A stretch of 15,624 nucleotides of DNA from JAGDXO01 sp964541025 (GCA_964541025.1 CAZIOW010000027.1:1-15624), one strand, 5' to 3'. Shown: positions 7,056 through 13,748, counted from the stretch's first letter. Notes: generated by a model from the sequence alone, not told the origin. Program-made: numbers and translations.

Positions 7056-7944
7056 CCCCCACCATTCTCACAAAAACATCTTCGAGACTCTCCCTTTTAA
7101 GGGTGAAATCCTCAAATGGAAGATGTTCATCAACAAGAAAATTTATAATTCTAGCCGCATCCCTTGATTCTTGAAGTTCTATGTCAAAATATCCATCGCT
7201 GTACTTGCCAGGATAGCCTAAATCACTAAGATTCTTAGCTATATTTTGCGGTGCTCTGATTAAGAGCCTGTCTTTATTGTGATGTCTCTCGATTATTTCC
7301 ATTGGTGTACCTGTATCTATTATCTGTCCATGGTTCATTATGGCAACTCTGTCAGCGAGAATTTCTGCTTCCTCAAGATAATGCGTTGTCAAAAGAATGC
7401 TTTTCCCCTCTTTTTTGAGACTTTCTATGACATTCCAGATATTTCTCCTTGCCTTTGGATCCAGTCCTGATGTTGGTTCATCAAGAAATAGCACCTCTGG
7501 ATTATTTAACATGGCAATGGCGAGGCCGAGTTTTTGTTTCTGACCACCAGATAGCTTCTGGTAAGGTGTATCTTTTTTCTCAAGAATTTCCACCTTATTT
7601 AGAAGTTCAATTATATCAGCAGTGCTTCCAAGGGTCTTCTTGTAGAAATTTAGGGCATCCATGGGTGTAGAATTCCAGAGAAAGTTGAAATCCTGTGGAA
7701 GTATACCGAGCTTTCCTATCAAACTCCTGTTATTCTCAGGGTCCTGACCAAGTATAGAAACATTACCGAACGTTCTTTTCCTTATTCCTTCTAAAATTTC
7801 CACTGTTGTAGTTTTGCCTGCTCCATTCGGACCTAGCAAACTAAACACTTCCCCTTTCTTTATTTTGAATGAAATACCATCAACTGCCTTGAAATCATTA
7901 TATTTTTTTATAAGATTTTCAACTATTATTACCTCTTCATTCAC
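7033..7944 (-). CDS. ABC exporter ATP-binding protein (DrrA/CcmA-like)
   Basis: A 303-residue cytosolic ATPase that powers the permease encoded directly downstream. Walker A is GPNGAGKT at 38-45, the Q-loop Gln is in ILPQDF (81-86), the signature LSGGQ is at 131-135, Walker B is VLFLDEP at 151-157 with catalytic Glu156, and the switch His188 is in TTHYLEEAE. After about residue 215 comes the C-terminal extension found in DrrA-like exporters, ending ESLEDVFVRMVGDD, the usual 'LEDVFL' tail. The start is GTG at 7944; the nearby ATG at 7940 is out of frame. There is no Shine-Dalgarno, and only a weak TATA-like AATAAATG lies about 30 bases upstream on this strand. It is first in a two-gene operon, divergent from the MFS gene at 8099. 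Confidence 0.94.
   Translation of the reverse strand: MNEEVIIVENLIKKYNDFKAVDGISFKIKKGEVFSLLGPNGAGKTTTVEILEGIRKRTFGNVSILGQDPENNRSLIGKLGILPQDFNFLWNSTPMDALNFYKKTLGSTADIIELLNKVEILEKKDTPYQKLSGGQKQKLGLAIAMLNNPEVLFLDEPTSGLDPKARRNIWNVIESLKKEGKSILLTTHYLEEAEILADRVAIMNHGQIIDTGTPMEIIERHHNKDRLLIRAPQNIAKNLSDLGYPGKYSDGYFDIELQESRDAARIINFLVDEHLPFEDFTLKRESLEDVFVRMVGDDILENE
7056..7063 (-). promoter_or_regulatory. Shine-Dalgarno deciding the permease start
   Basis: On the minus strand this is GGTGGGGG directly before ATG 7055. The GGTG core is four bases from ATG 7055 but 19 from ATG 7040, which favours the upstream start. It lies inside the end of the ATPase gene. Confidence 0.45.
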
Positions 7945-8098
7945 GTTCTGCGTTAGTGCTAAATTGTACTTAACATTTATTCACATTTTTAATTTCGATA
8001 AACTCTTCAAATAGATCCAAATTGCTAGCAGGGGTTTAATTGGAAATGAAATAAACTGTATGGGCAAATTTTTGAATATGAACAATCTTACCCTATAG
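7945..8098. promoter_or_regulatory. Divergent promoter region, ABC operon / MFS carrier
   Basis: The 154 bases between divergent starts hold weak TATA-like sequences on each side: AATAAATG on the minus strand near 7972-7979, and TTTTTGAATATG near 8069-8080 before ATG 8099. TGCTAGCA at 8023-8030 is an 8-base palindrome near the middle. TTAG-TG-CTAA at 7953-7962 is a short inverted repeat close to the GTG start. No ORF fits between them. Confidence 0.35.
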
Positions 8099-9331
8099 AT
8101 GGATGCCAAAAAGGAAGAGAATAGGACCACTATTTCTATGTATCTAAACCAGCTGATAGGGAGCTTCGGTACAGGGCTAGCATCCCCATTTATACCTTAC
8201 TACGCTGCTGCACTGAGTTTCACCTCTTCTCAAATGGGAATACTGCAGGCATCATCAAATCTTTTCCCTAACATATTCCAGTATCTATGGGGTAAAATAA
8301 CAGATATGCTGAAAAAGAGACTCTTTTTCATTATAGTTGGAGGTTTCATATCCTCTGCTATGTACATTGCATTCATATTTGTAAGGTCTCCATTGCTTGT
8401 TATTGGAATAATAATAATCCAATCAATCTTCTCAGCTATGGTGGTTCCAGCCTGGAATGCAATGATAGGCCATATTTCAAGAACTGAGAAGAGAGCGTAT
8501 TTAATTGGTAATCTGTCATTTTATTCGAATTTGGCGATGACGATGGCTGGAATATTCTTCATTATTTACGCCTATTATTTTAAATATAACTCTATAACTG
8601 TTTATTTCCTCCCTTTCTATTTTGCCGGCATAATAGGGGTTTTTGCCTCTCTCATCATGTTGAATGCTAATGATAAAGGTGATGATTACAGAAAACCAGA
8701 AAAATTATCTCTTGTTGATATTTTTCAATCTGACCAGAGTTTCAGGTACTTTCTGTTTGCCCAGTCCTTATATAACTTTTTTATGGCCATATCGTGGCCA
8801 CTCTTCTACATAACAACCGTTGATGTATTGAAGGCTACATTTTTTGAAATAGGGCTCATCAATATAATAGGTTTAATATTCACAGTACCCTTCCTAAAGA
8901 TTTTTGGAAAATTGATAGACAGATTTGGGACTAAAAATTTCATGCTCATAAGCAGGTTTGTATTTGTTCCGGTTCCACTGGCATATGGATTCGCACATAA
9001 TCTTTCCATAATATATGTGATAACGGCAATTACAGGCTTTGGAACTGCCATTTCAAACATTGCATTTACTGCATACATTCTTGATTCAGCCCCAGTTGAC
9101 AAACGGGGGATGTATGTGGGAGTTTATAACTCTCTGCTCGGGTTCATTACATTTTTTGGATCAATAATAGGAGGATATGCCGCTCAGTTCCTTTCATACT
9201 TCTATGGACTATACTATGGTCTCCTATCAATGTATCTAATATCATTCTTCGGAAGAGCGTGGGGGGCGTTTATGTTTCTAAGGGTAAAGGAAAGAAGAAA
9301 ATATCCTGGAAATCATCCTGCTGGGGATTAG
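8099..9331 (+). CDS. MFS transporter, multidrug/unknown-substrate type
   Basis: A 410-residue, 12-helix carrier with a short charged N-terminus (MDAKKEENRT) and a basic C-terminus. The helix 2-3 loop has a degenerate motif A, WGKITDMLKKR at 64-74, and the second half has a clearer one (GKLIDRFGTKN). Helix 4-5 reads VVPAWNAMIGHISRTEKRAYLIGN (in part, 115-138), the P...R...G pattern of MFS_1 efflux-like members. It lacks the ESPRWL sugar-porter motif and the 14-helix DHA2 layout, so it belongs to a different subfamily from the other three carriers here. It is divergent from the ABC exporter and convergent with the dienoyl-CoA-reductase-like gene, with only 13 bases between stops. The substrate is unknown; the fold is secure. 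Confidence 0.86.
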   Translation: MDAKKEENRTTISMYLNQLIGSFGTGLASPFIPYYAAALSFTSSQMGILQASSNLFPNIFQYLWGKITDMLKKRLFFIIVGGFISSAMYIAFIFVRSPLLVIGIIIIQSIFSAMVVPAWNAMIGHISRTEKRAYLIGNLSFYSNLAMTMAGIFFIIYAYYFKYNSITVYFLPFYFAGIIGVFASLIMLNANDKGDDYRKPEKLSLVDIFQSDQSFRYFLFAQSLYNFFMAISWPLFYITTVDVLKATFFEIGLINIIGLIFTVPFLKIFGKLIDRFGTKNFMLISRFVFVPVPLAYGFAHNLSIIYVITAITGFGTAISNIAFTAYILDSAPVDKRGMYVGVYNSLLGFITFFGSIIGGYAAQFLSYFYGLYYGLLSMYLISFFGRAWGAFMFLRVKERRKYPGNHPAGD

Positions 9332-9344
9332 TTATAACGGAAAA

Positions 9345-10190
9345 TTACCTCTTCTTGGAAATCGATTTCAGAGCTTCCCACTGCTCTTTAGTTAACTCTA
9401 GAAGATCATTGAACTGACCTGCTCCTTTGAGCCATTCCCCACCATCAATTGTGATTACCTCACCGTTTATAAATGAAGCTCCATCAGAGACAAGAAATGC
9501 AGCTAGATTGGCTATCTCTTCCATTGAGCCGGCTCTTCCTAGTGGGACCCTTCTGATAAGAGCTTCCTCCATTCCAGGGAGAGGGAAAAGATTCTTTCTT
9601 GTGGCATCAGTTGGGAATGGCCCCGGTGCAATTGCCACGTGCCTTATTCCATATCTTGCCCATTCAACAGCAAGTGATCTTACCACTGCAAGTACCCCTG
9701 CCTTGGCTGCCGCAGATGGAACCACGAATGCAGACCCTGTCCACGCGTAAGTTGTAACTATATCAAGGACTACCCCTTTATGAGAACCAGATATCCATCT
9801 TTTTCCCATTTCCAGGGTCATATAAAGAGTACCGTGAAGGACTATGCCCACAACAGCATCAACTGCATGTGGTGAAAGCTCCTCGAATGGCGAAGCGAAG
9901 TTACCTGCTGCATTGTTGACAAGAACATCAATGTTACCATATCTGGATATGAAGAAATCTATTGCCTTTGTTATTTCATCTGGGGACCTCACGTCGCATC
10001 TATGATAAATGGTTTCTATCCCTTCTTTTCCGAATTCATCTGCTGTTTCCTTAAGAACATCTTCTCTTCTTCCAAGAATAGCTATCCTTGCACCAAGTTT
10101 TCCAAATTTCTTGCCCATCTCCTTCCCTATTCCAGTACCTCCGCCGGTAATAAGAATTGACTTGTCTTTCAATAGGTCTTCTTTGAACAT
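9345..10190 (-). CDS. Short-chain dehydrogenase, 2,4-dienoyl-CoA reductase-like
   Basis: A 281-residue NAD(P)-dependent oxidoreductase. The cofactor loop is TGGGTGIG at 15-22, GRRED at 40-44 offers arginines suited to NADPH, and NNAAGNF at 92-98 is the structural/catalytic Asn motif. The usual YxxxK is replaced by a TTYAWTGS...PSAAAKAG arrangement: Tyr148 and Lys163 are 15 residues apart, as I recall for human mitochondrial DECR1 (Tyr199/Lys214), with Ser159 between. PGPFPT, PLGRAGSMEEIANLAAFLVS, ASFINGEVITIDGGEW and the tail QFNDLLELTKEQW also follow DECR1 closely. The expected reaction is NADPH-dependent reduction of 2,4-dienoyl-CoA during oxidation of unsaturated acyl chains. Start ATG 10190 has a TATA box 25 bases upstream. 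No beta-oxidation genes are adjacent, although the window has other acyl-CoA enzymes. The alternative is a related acyl-CoA or isoprenoid-CoA reductase. Confidence 0.88.
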   Translation of the reverse strand: MFKEDLLKDKSILITGGGTGIGKEMGKKFGKLGARIAILGRREDVLKETADEFGKEGIETIYHRCDVRSPDEITKAIDFFISRYGNIDVLVNNAAGNFASPFEELSPHAVDAVVGIVLHGTLYMTLEMGKRWISGSHKGVVLDIVTTYAWTGSAFVVPSAAAKAGVLAVVRSLAVEWARYGIRHVAIAPGPFPTDATRKNLFPLPGMEEALIRRVPLGRAGSMEEIANLAAFLVSDGASFINGEVITIDGGEWLKGAGQFNDLLELTKEQWEALKSISKKR

Positions 10191-10210
10191 AATCAGCTAG
10201 TATTTCAGGA

Positions 10211-10220
10211 AATATTAATC
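10211..10220 (-). promoter_or_regulatory. TATA box of the dienoyl-CoA-reductase-like gene
   Basis: GATTAATATT on the minus strand is centred 25 bases from ATG 10190. It predicts a leaderless message separate from the upstream membrane-protein gene, whose stop is 126 bases away. Confidence 0.5.
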
Positions 10221-10316
10221 TTTGTGGGAAAAGCATTGCAATACTGTGTTTAATTTTAAAACTGTTCAATGTTGAGAGAATAAATCTAAAATTAAGAACT
10301 ATAGAACGATGATTCT

Positions 10317-10997
10317 CTAGTTTTTAGAAGAGATGGATTGCCTTCTTTCTAAATTTCGCATAAGTGATAATCCAAGAATGAATATTGAAACGGAGATTAT
10401 GATAGCTATGACCCAATACATAGTGGAAATACTGATCTCAAGGTGAGGATTCTTTAAAATAGCTATATCCGCATAAACTACTCCCGCATCAAGGGCCAAG
10501 TGAGAGAATATTGCTATAATAAGGTATATTGCCCTTTTATTAACAATCTGTCCATATTTTATTAGCATAGCAGTTCCCGGATGGAATATTAATGAAGAGA
10601 TTGTATTAAGGACAACTTCTATCAAAAACAAAATAGAAAACGCCCTAAACAATTCTGGAACAGATTCCACATAGAGTATGGTAATATCTATCACGGAAAA
10701 GCCTAGACCTATCCATATTGCAAGCTTTTCTGGTCTTGTATCCACTGAAACATACTTGAAAATTTCCTGGAATAGAGCAGCAATTCCACCTACAAACAGA
10801 GAATACAAAATAGCATTTGTCATTTCAAATTTTATTAATGAATTTGTCCCCTCCTTGATACCTAGCTTAACGATAAGTATTATCGCTGGCATGGATTGAA
10901 CAATTTCCTGAACAACAAGTGCAATAATCATGAAAATGATACCAATACTTATCGCAATGATCTTCTCCCTCCTTGATGATTGGTCAATTTCGTACAT
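10317..10997 (-). CDS. Multi-pass membrane protein, possibly a degenerate YhfC-type intramembrane protease
   Basis: A protein of 226 residues from ATG 10997 (an in-frame TTG at 11003 adds two). About seven hydrophobic segments are seen. The order of polar motifs resembles the YhfC/CPBP glutamic intramembrane protease family. FQEIFKY (about 76-82) stands where EExxR is expected, GLGFSVIDI (about 97-105) where GxGHxxxE is expected, IFHPGTAM keeps a membrane His (about 139), and FSHLALDAGVVY keeps HxxxD (about 166-170). Thus one of the paired glutamates, the Arg and the middle His/Glu are changed (to Gln, Lys, Phe and Asp). If the relationship is real, the protein is either catalytically altered or a pseudoenzyme. 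The minus-strand TATA-like CTTATAATAA (11023-11032) is 30 bases from the ATG. It is divergent from the MFS gene at 11154. The membrane nature is certain; the family is tentative. Confidence 0.7.
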   Translation of the reverse strand: MYEIDQSSRREKIIAISIGIIFMIIALVVQEIVQSMPAIILIVKLGIKEGTNSLIKFEMTNAILYSLFVGGIAALFQEIFKYVSVDTRPEKLAIWIGLGFSVIDITILYVESVPELFRAFSILFLIEVVLNTISSLIFHPGTAMLIKYGQIVNKRAIYLIIAIFSHLALDAGVVYADIAILKNPHLEISISTMYWVIAIIISVSIFILGLSLMRNLERRQSISSKN

Positions 10998-11022
10998 ATT
11001 CAAATAGTAGGTTTAGTGCAGC

Positions 11023-11032
11023 TTATTATAAG
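11023..11032 (-). promoter_or_regulatory. TATA box of the YhfC-like gene
   Basis: CTTATAATAA on the minus strand is centred 30 bases from ATG 10997 and 24 bases from the alternative TTG 11003. Either start is compatible with a nearly leaderless transcript. Confidence 0.45.
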
Positions 11033-11049
11033 AATATTCATATTTCCAG

Positions 11050-11126
11050 TTATTCAAACTATCTCCTTCTTAATCATAATTTTCTAATTAATTGCACCCC
11101 AGTTGAATTAAGAAATAATTGAATAA
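11050..11126. repeat. Nested inverted repeats in a divergent promoter region
   Basis: Outer arms TTATTCAA (11050-11057) and TTGAATAA (11119-11126), and inner arms TTCTTAAT (11067-11074) and ATTAAGAA (11107-11114), are each perfect 8-base complements in the same nested order, with 9- and 4-base gaps between arms. The right outer arm overlaps the likely TATA element of the MFS gene at 11154. This suggests two binding sites for one regulator, or duplicated and inverted promoter elements. Confidence 0.4.
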
Positions 11127-11153
11127 TGGAAAACAATAGAGTTACGGTTTCTA

Positions 11154-12461
11154 ATGGGAAGAGTTCCCTTTGATCAGATAGTAAGAACGAGGAAGTTCCT
11201 CATAATATCAATACTGTCATCAATGGGAATATTTATGGATGGATATACTCTTTCAATATTTTCAACAGCTCTAATATTTCTGCAGAATTCGCTTCTCAAT
11301 AAGGCAATTCTGGTCTCGCTAGGTGCTTCTTCTATTTACGTCGGAATGCTGATTGGAAGCATAATTTTTGGAAGGATATCAGATTCGAGAGGCAGGAGAA
11401 AGATCTACATATTAGATCTCTCAATTACTGCTGCATTCTTGATTCTGACTGGACTATCTGAAAATTTCATTCAGTTCATGATATTTGAGACACTGGTGGG
11501 TGTAGGTATTGGGGCAGACTATCCCATCAGTTCTTCCATACAGGCAGAATTCTCTCCAAAAAGTATTCGAGGGAAGTATCTGGTTATTAACATGCTATTC
11601 TGGACAATTGGTTCAATCGTTTTCTATTTAGCCTCAATCCCTATCGTACTTTATGGAGGAGTGATAGCTTGGAGACTAATGTATATCACAGGTGCAATAA
11701 TCCCAATAATTGTTATAATTTCAAGAACTGTGATTCCTGAAAGCCCGTATTGGTTAGCAAAGTCGGGAAGAATTGAAGAAGCAAATCGAATAACAGAATC
11801 CTTTGGAAGAGAGGCTAAAGTTCAAAATATTTCACCTCCCTCCGTCCAAACAGGGAAAACTACTTACAGGGAATTGAGAAATTATATTCCACTTTTAGTC
11901 TTCGTGACAGTATCATGGTTCTCATATGATGTTTCAAGCTATGGAGTATGGAATTATACCCCGTCTTTATTCATCGCTTCTCTCTCATATACAGATTCTA
12001 TTCTTGCCACCCTGTTAGAGGAAATTCCAGTACTCATAGGGGTATCCATCAGTCTTTTATTGATTGATAGAATAGGAAGGAGAATCCTGCAGATTGCTGG
12101 TTTTGGGCTGGCGGGTATCTCTCTCCTCTTATTTGGCCTTTTCTCATTTAAAAGTTCACCTCCCTTCATAATTTTATTCAGCGCTTTTGCTCTGATGCAT
12201 ATATTTCATAACATCGGACCAACTAATACAACTTATCTGTATCCTGTAGAAATTTTTCCAACCAAAGTAAGGGGTTCAGCAATGGGTCTGGCAACTGCTG
12301 CCTCTAGAATAGGTGCAATTCTTGGGGTCTTTGCCTTCCCTTTGATTATTTCGAAATTGAGCACTTCTTACGGTCTCCTATTCTTCTCAATGTTTGAATT
12401 CATAGGATTCATAGTTACAATCTTCCTCGCACCGGAGACAAAGCAACGTTCTTTAGAATAA
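11154..12461 (+). CDS. MFS transporter, phosphate/organic-acid:H+ symporter-like
   Basis: A 435-residue, 12-helix carrier. Helix 1 has GIFMDGYTLS (25-34), with Asp29 in the position used for proton coupling in phosphate and aromatic-acid symporters. Motif A is GRISDSRGRR at 73-82; GVGIGADYPISS at 116-127 is the helix 4 motif typical of PHO84-like and related proton symporters; ESPYWL is at 196-201; LIDRIGRR at 303-310 is the second motif A; and GPTNTTYLYPVEIFPTKVRG (355-374) resembles the GPN-TT...P-E-FPT stretch of PHO84. It most likely imports phosphate or an organic acid with protons; a sugar substrate remains possible. The start at ATG 11154 has a TTGAATAATGG element about 30 bases upstream. 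An upstream ATG at 11126 is out of frame. GGGAA-GAG-TTCCC at 11156-11168 is a small palindrome covering the start codon region. Confidence 0.9.
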   Translation: MGRVPFDQIVRTRKFLIISILSSMGIFMDGYTLSIFSTALIFLQNSLLNKAILVSLGASSIYVGMLIGSIIFGRISDSRGRRKIYILDLSITAAFLILTGLSENFIQFMIFETLVGVGIGADYPISSSIQAEFSPKSIRGKYLVINMLFWTIGSIVFYLASIPIVLYGGVIAWRLMYITGAIIPIIVIISRTVIPESPYWLAKSGRIEEANRITESFGREAKVQNISPPSVQTGKTTYRELRNYIPLLVFVTVSWFSYDVSSYGVWNYTPSLFIASLSYTDSILATLLEEIPVLIGVSISLLLIDRIGRRILQIAGFGLAGISLLLFGLFSFKSSPPFIILFSAFALMHIFHNIGPTNTTYLYPVEIFPTKVRGSAMGLATAASRIGAILGVFAFPLIISKLSTSYGLLFFSMFEFIGFIVTIFLAPETKQRSLE

Positions 12462-12520
12462 ATAGGATTTTCCTCTAAATGGTATGGAAAAGTTACTTCT
12501 ATCTCTTGAAATCTAGTTCC

Positions 12521-12558
12521 AGATATCCATATCTAAGGTAATCCAGATTGTATATATT
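12521..12558 (+). promoter_or_regulatory. Palindrome plus TATA box
   Basis: AGATAT-CC-ATATCT (12521-12534) is a perfect 6+6 inverted repeat lying 14 bases upstream of the TATA box TATATATTTA (12549-12558). The layout resembles the operator-TATA arrangement at 3458-3484, but with no confident gene directly downstream. Transcription would start near 12580. Confidence 0.4.
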
Positions 12559-12601
12559 TAAACCCAAATGTTTTTAAACTCTTTTCCGGTAAGAATTGAT
12601 T

Positions 12602-12688
12602 ATGGACATAATAGCAAAATATCAGTTAAATAGAAGATTGAAAAAGGTAAACCGCAATTTAAATCCAATCCTTTCTTCATATATTTAA
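12602..12688 (+). CDS. Doubtful 28-residue leaderless ORF
   Basis: It encodes MDIIAKYQLNRRLKKVNRNL plus eight residues (NPILSSYI). TTTTTAAAC at 12571-12579 is centred about 26 bases before the ATG, ideal for a leaderless transcript. The peptide is basic. No family is recognised, and an ORF of this length can arise by chance in AT-rich DNA, so only the promoter spacing supports it. Confidence 0.2.
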   Translation: MDIIAKYQLNRRLKKVNRNLNPILSSYI

Positions 12689-12721
12689 TTGGAGAATGTA
12701 CAAAAATAGGATGTGCTTTCA

Positions 12722-12886
12722 ATGAATGATTGGAAAAGAGAATTGAAGCGGGAAGAAAAAAGGAAGAAGATAAAGGAAATAAAGGATTTAAGAAAAGAAG
12801 AAATTGAAAAATTCAAAGTGGCAGAAGAAAAAATAGAAAGGGATAAAGAAAGGCCCAATCTTTTAAGAAGATTGATAAAGAAATAG
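12722..12886 (+). CDS. 54-residue highly charged helical small protein
   Basis: From ATG 12722 to TAG it encodes a 54-residue peptide beginning MNDWKRELKREEKRKKIKEI and ending PNLLRRLIKK. More than half of residues 4-44 are Lys, Arg or Glu, with hydrophobic residues spaced at about i, i+3/4 (W, L, I, I, L, I, F, V, I), as in a single amphipathic or coiled-coil helix. A Pro at 45 separates a short basic amphipathic tail. An in-frame GTG at 12713 is an alternative start. GGATG lies upstream within the start region, and a TATA-like ATATATTTAA (about 12680-12688) predicts transcription from about 12710. It may be a nucleic-acid or membrane-surface binding peptide; the function is unknown. The strongly non-random composition and uninterrupted frame make coding plausible. 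Confidence 0.5.
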   Translation: MNDWKRELKREEKRKKIKEIKDLRKEEIEKFKVAEEKIERDKERPNLLRRLIKK

Positions 12887-12933
12887 TGAATTTTATTGAC
12901 AAATTTAGATAGGAAAGCTGTATGAATACCATA

Positions 12934-12953
12934 CTATTAAATAGAAAATTTAT
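12934..12953 (+). promoter_or_regulatory. Promoter of the unrecognised beta-rich protein
   Basis: CTATT-A-AATAG (12934-12944) is a perfect 5+5 palindrome containing a TTAAATAG TATA-like element. AAATTTAT (about 12946-12953) is a second candidate, 23-27 bases before ATG 12973. Either would produce a short or absent leader. Confidence 0.35.
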
Positions 12954-12972
12954 GTTGGGTCTAATGATTTAG

Positions 12973-13701
12973 ATGCATATAATTGGTGGATCCTGGATAA
13001 GCGGTACAAATGGCCTACAGATCTCCAGTATAAAAAATGTAAATAAATTCTCAACGTCTGTAGACGTATCTTGGAGCTGGTTCAATAAAAGAGAAGGTAC
13101 AGTCTCCTGGAATTTCGTGAATAATTCTTATCTTCAGTCCACTGTTATCCTATTCAGAAATGGGTATTATTTTGGCAATGCCTACTTTCCAATATATGTG
13201 GAGAATGGATTAACAAAATGGGCAACAACAATTCAACCTCTCGTAGATAATGGAGTTGAGAAGAACTCAATGCCTGTGGCAGTACTAAATTTTGGTAGCG
13301 GGGATAGAATAGTGGCATTCATATTCACTCTATCAGGGGGGCAGAAATGGAGTGTTCTGGAAGGTGGTTTCTCCGAGATAATGCCTCCCGAAAATGTGGC
13401 CATTTATGATGTTTCCTTTGAAAGATCAGGGAATTTCTGCATAGGATATGATCCCAGACAGATAGCTGATTGGGACAGACAGACTAAAACGGGCCTTAAG
13501 GGATACTCTCCCAATCCGATGGACATTCAGACTGTTGAATTATCAATACCCACTGTCGCCCCATTTGTTAAACTCTTCAAGGGTGACTCAATTTCTGATA
13601 ACAGATGTCCTGGTGACAATGATTCAAAGAGTGAAAATTATAAAAGAGATGATTTGGAGGAAATAATAGGAAATATCATAAGAAGAATAAGATCAATATA
13701 A
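12973..13701 (+). CDS. Unrecognised beta-rich protein
   Basis: A 242-residue protein that I cannot assign. Residues 1-195 alternate short hydrophobic/aromatic strands with polar turns (VDVSWSWF, TVSWNFV, GYYFGNAYFPIYV, KWATTIQPLV, VAVLNFGSG, RIVAFIFTLSGG, NVAIYDVSF), which suggests a beta-sandwich or jelly-roll domain. Residues 196-225 are a polar, acidic linker, and 226-242 (DDLEEIIGNIIRRIRSI) form an amphipathic helix. There is no signal peptide or membrane helix, so it is probably cytosolic; it has two Cys (NFCIGYD, NRCPGD). The codon immediately before ATG 12973 is an in-frame TAG, preceded by an open stretch from ATG 12922, so 12973 is the earliest usable start. It lies between two transporter genes but has its own promoter and a hairpin terminator, so the context gives no function. 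Confidence 0.75.
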   Translation: MHIIGGSWISGTNGLQISSIKNVNKFSTSVDVSWSWFNKREGTVSWNFVNNSYLQSTVILFRNGYYFGNAYFPIYVENGLTKWATTIQPLVDNGVEKNSMPVAVLNFGSGDRIVAFIFTLSGGQKWSVLEGGFSEIMPPENVAIYDVSFERSGNFCIGYDPRQIADWDRQTKTGLKGYSPNPMDIQTVELSIPTVAPFVKLFKGDSISDNRCPGDNDSKSENYKRDDLEEIIGNIIRRIRSI

Positions 13702-13748
13702 TTCTTTGATCTTAAAAATTAATTGCAATATTGCCTTGGAAATTTTTT
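13688..13748 (+). terminator. Hairpin terminator spanning the stop codon
   Basis: TAAGATCAA (13688-13696) and TTGATCTTA (13706-13714) form a perfect 9-base-pair stem with a 9-base loop. The stem starts inside the last codons and the loop contains the TAA. A six-T run follows at 13743-13748. It is the strongest hairpin seen in the window, a likely terminator or 3' stabilising stem. Confidence 0.55.

Larger units (their letters stand above)
12462..12972 (+). other. 511-base stretch without a long gene; small ORFs and promoters
   Basis: This gap holds a palindrome (12521-12534), two TATA-like elements (12549-12558 and 12571-12579), a doubtful 28-codon ORF (12602-12688), a third TATA-like element (about 12680-12688), a better 54-codon ORF (12722-12886) and the promoter of the next gene (about 12934-12953). 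All point along the plus strand. No recognisable RNA gene was found. Confidence 0.5.

Noticed and set aside
11156..11168. GGGAA-GAG-TTCCC palindrome at the start of the MFS gene
   Set aside because: The arms are five bases and lie in codons 1-5, so coding constraint and chance explain it; noted only in the gene entry.
12970..12972. TAG read as pyrrolysine or readthrough codon
   Set aside because: The upstream segment is only 16 codons, there is no sign of pyrrolysine machinery here, and a TATA-like element is well placed for starting at ATG 12973.
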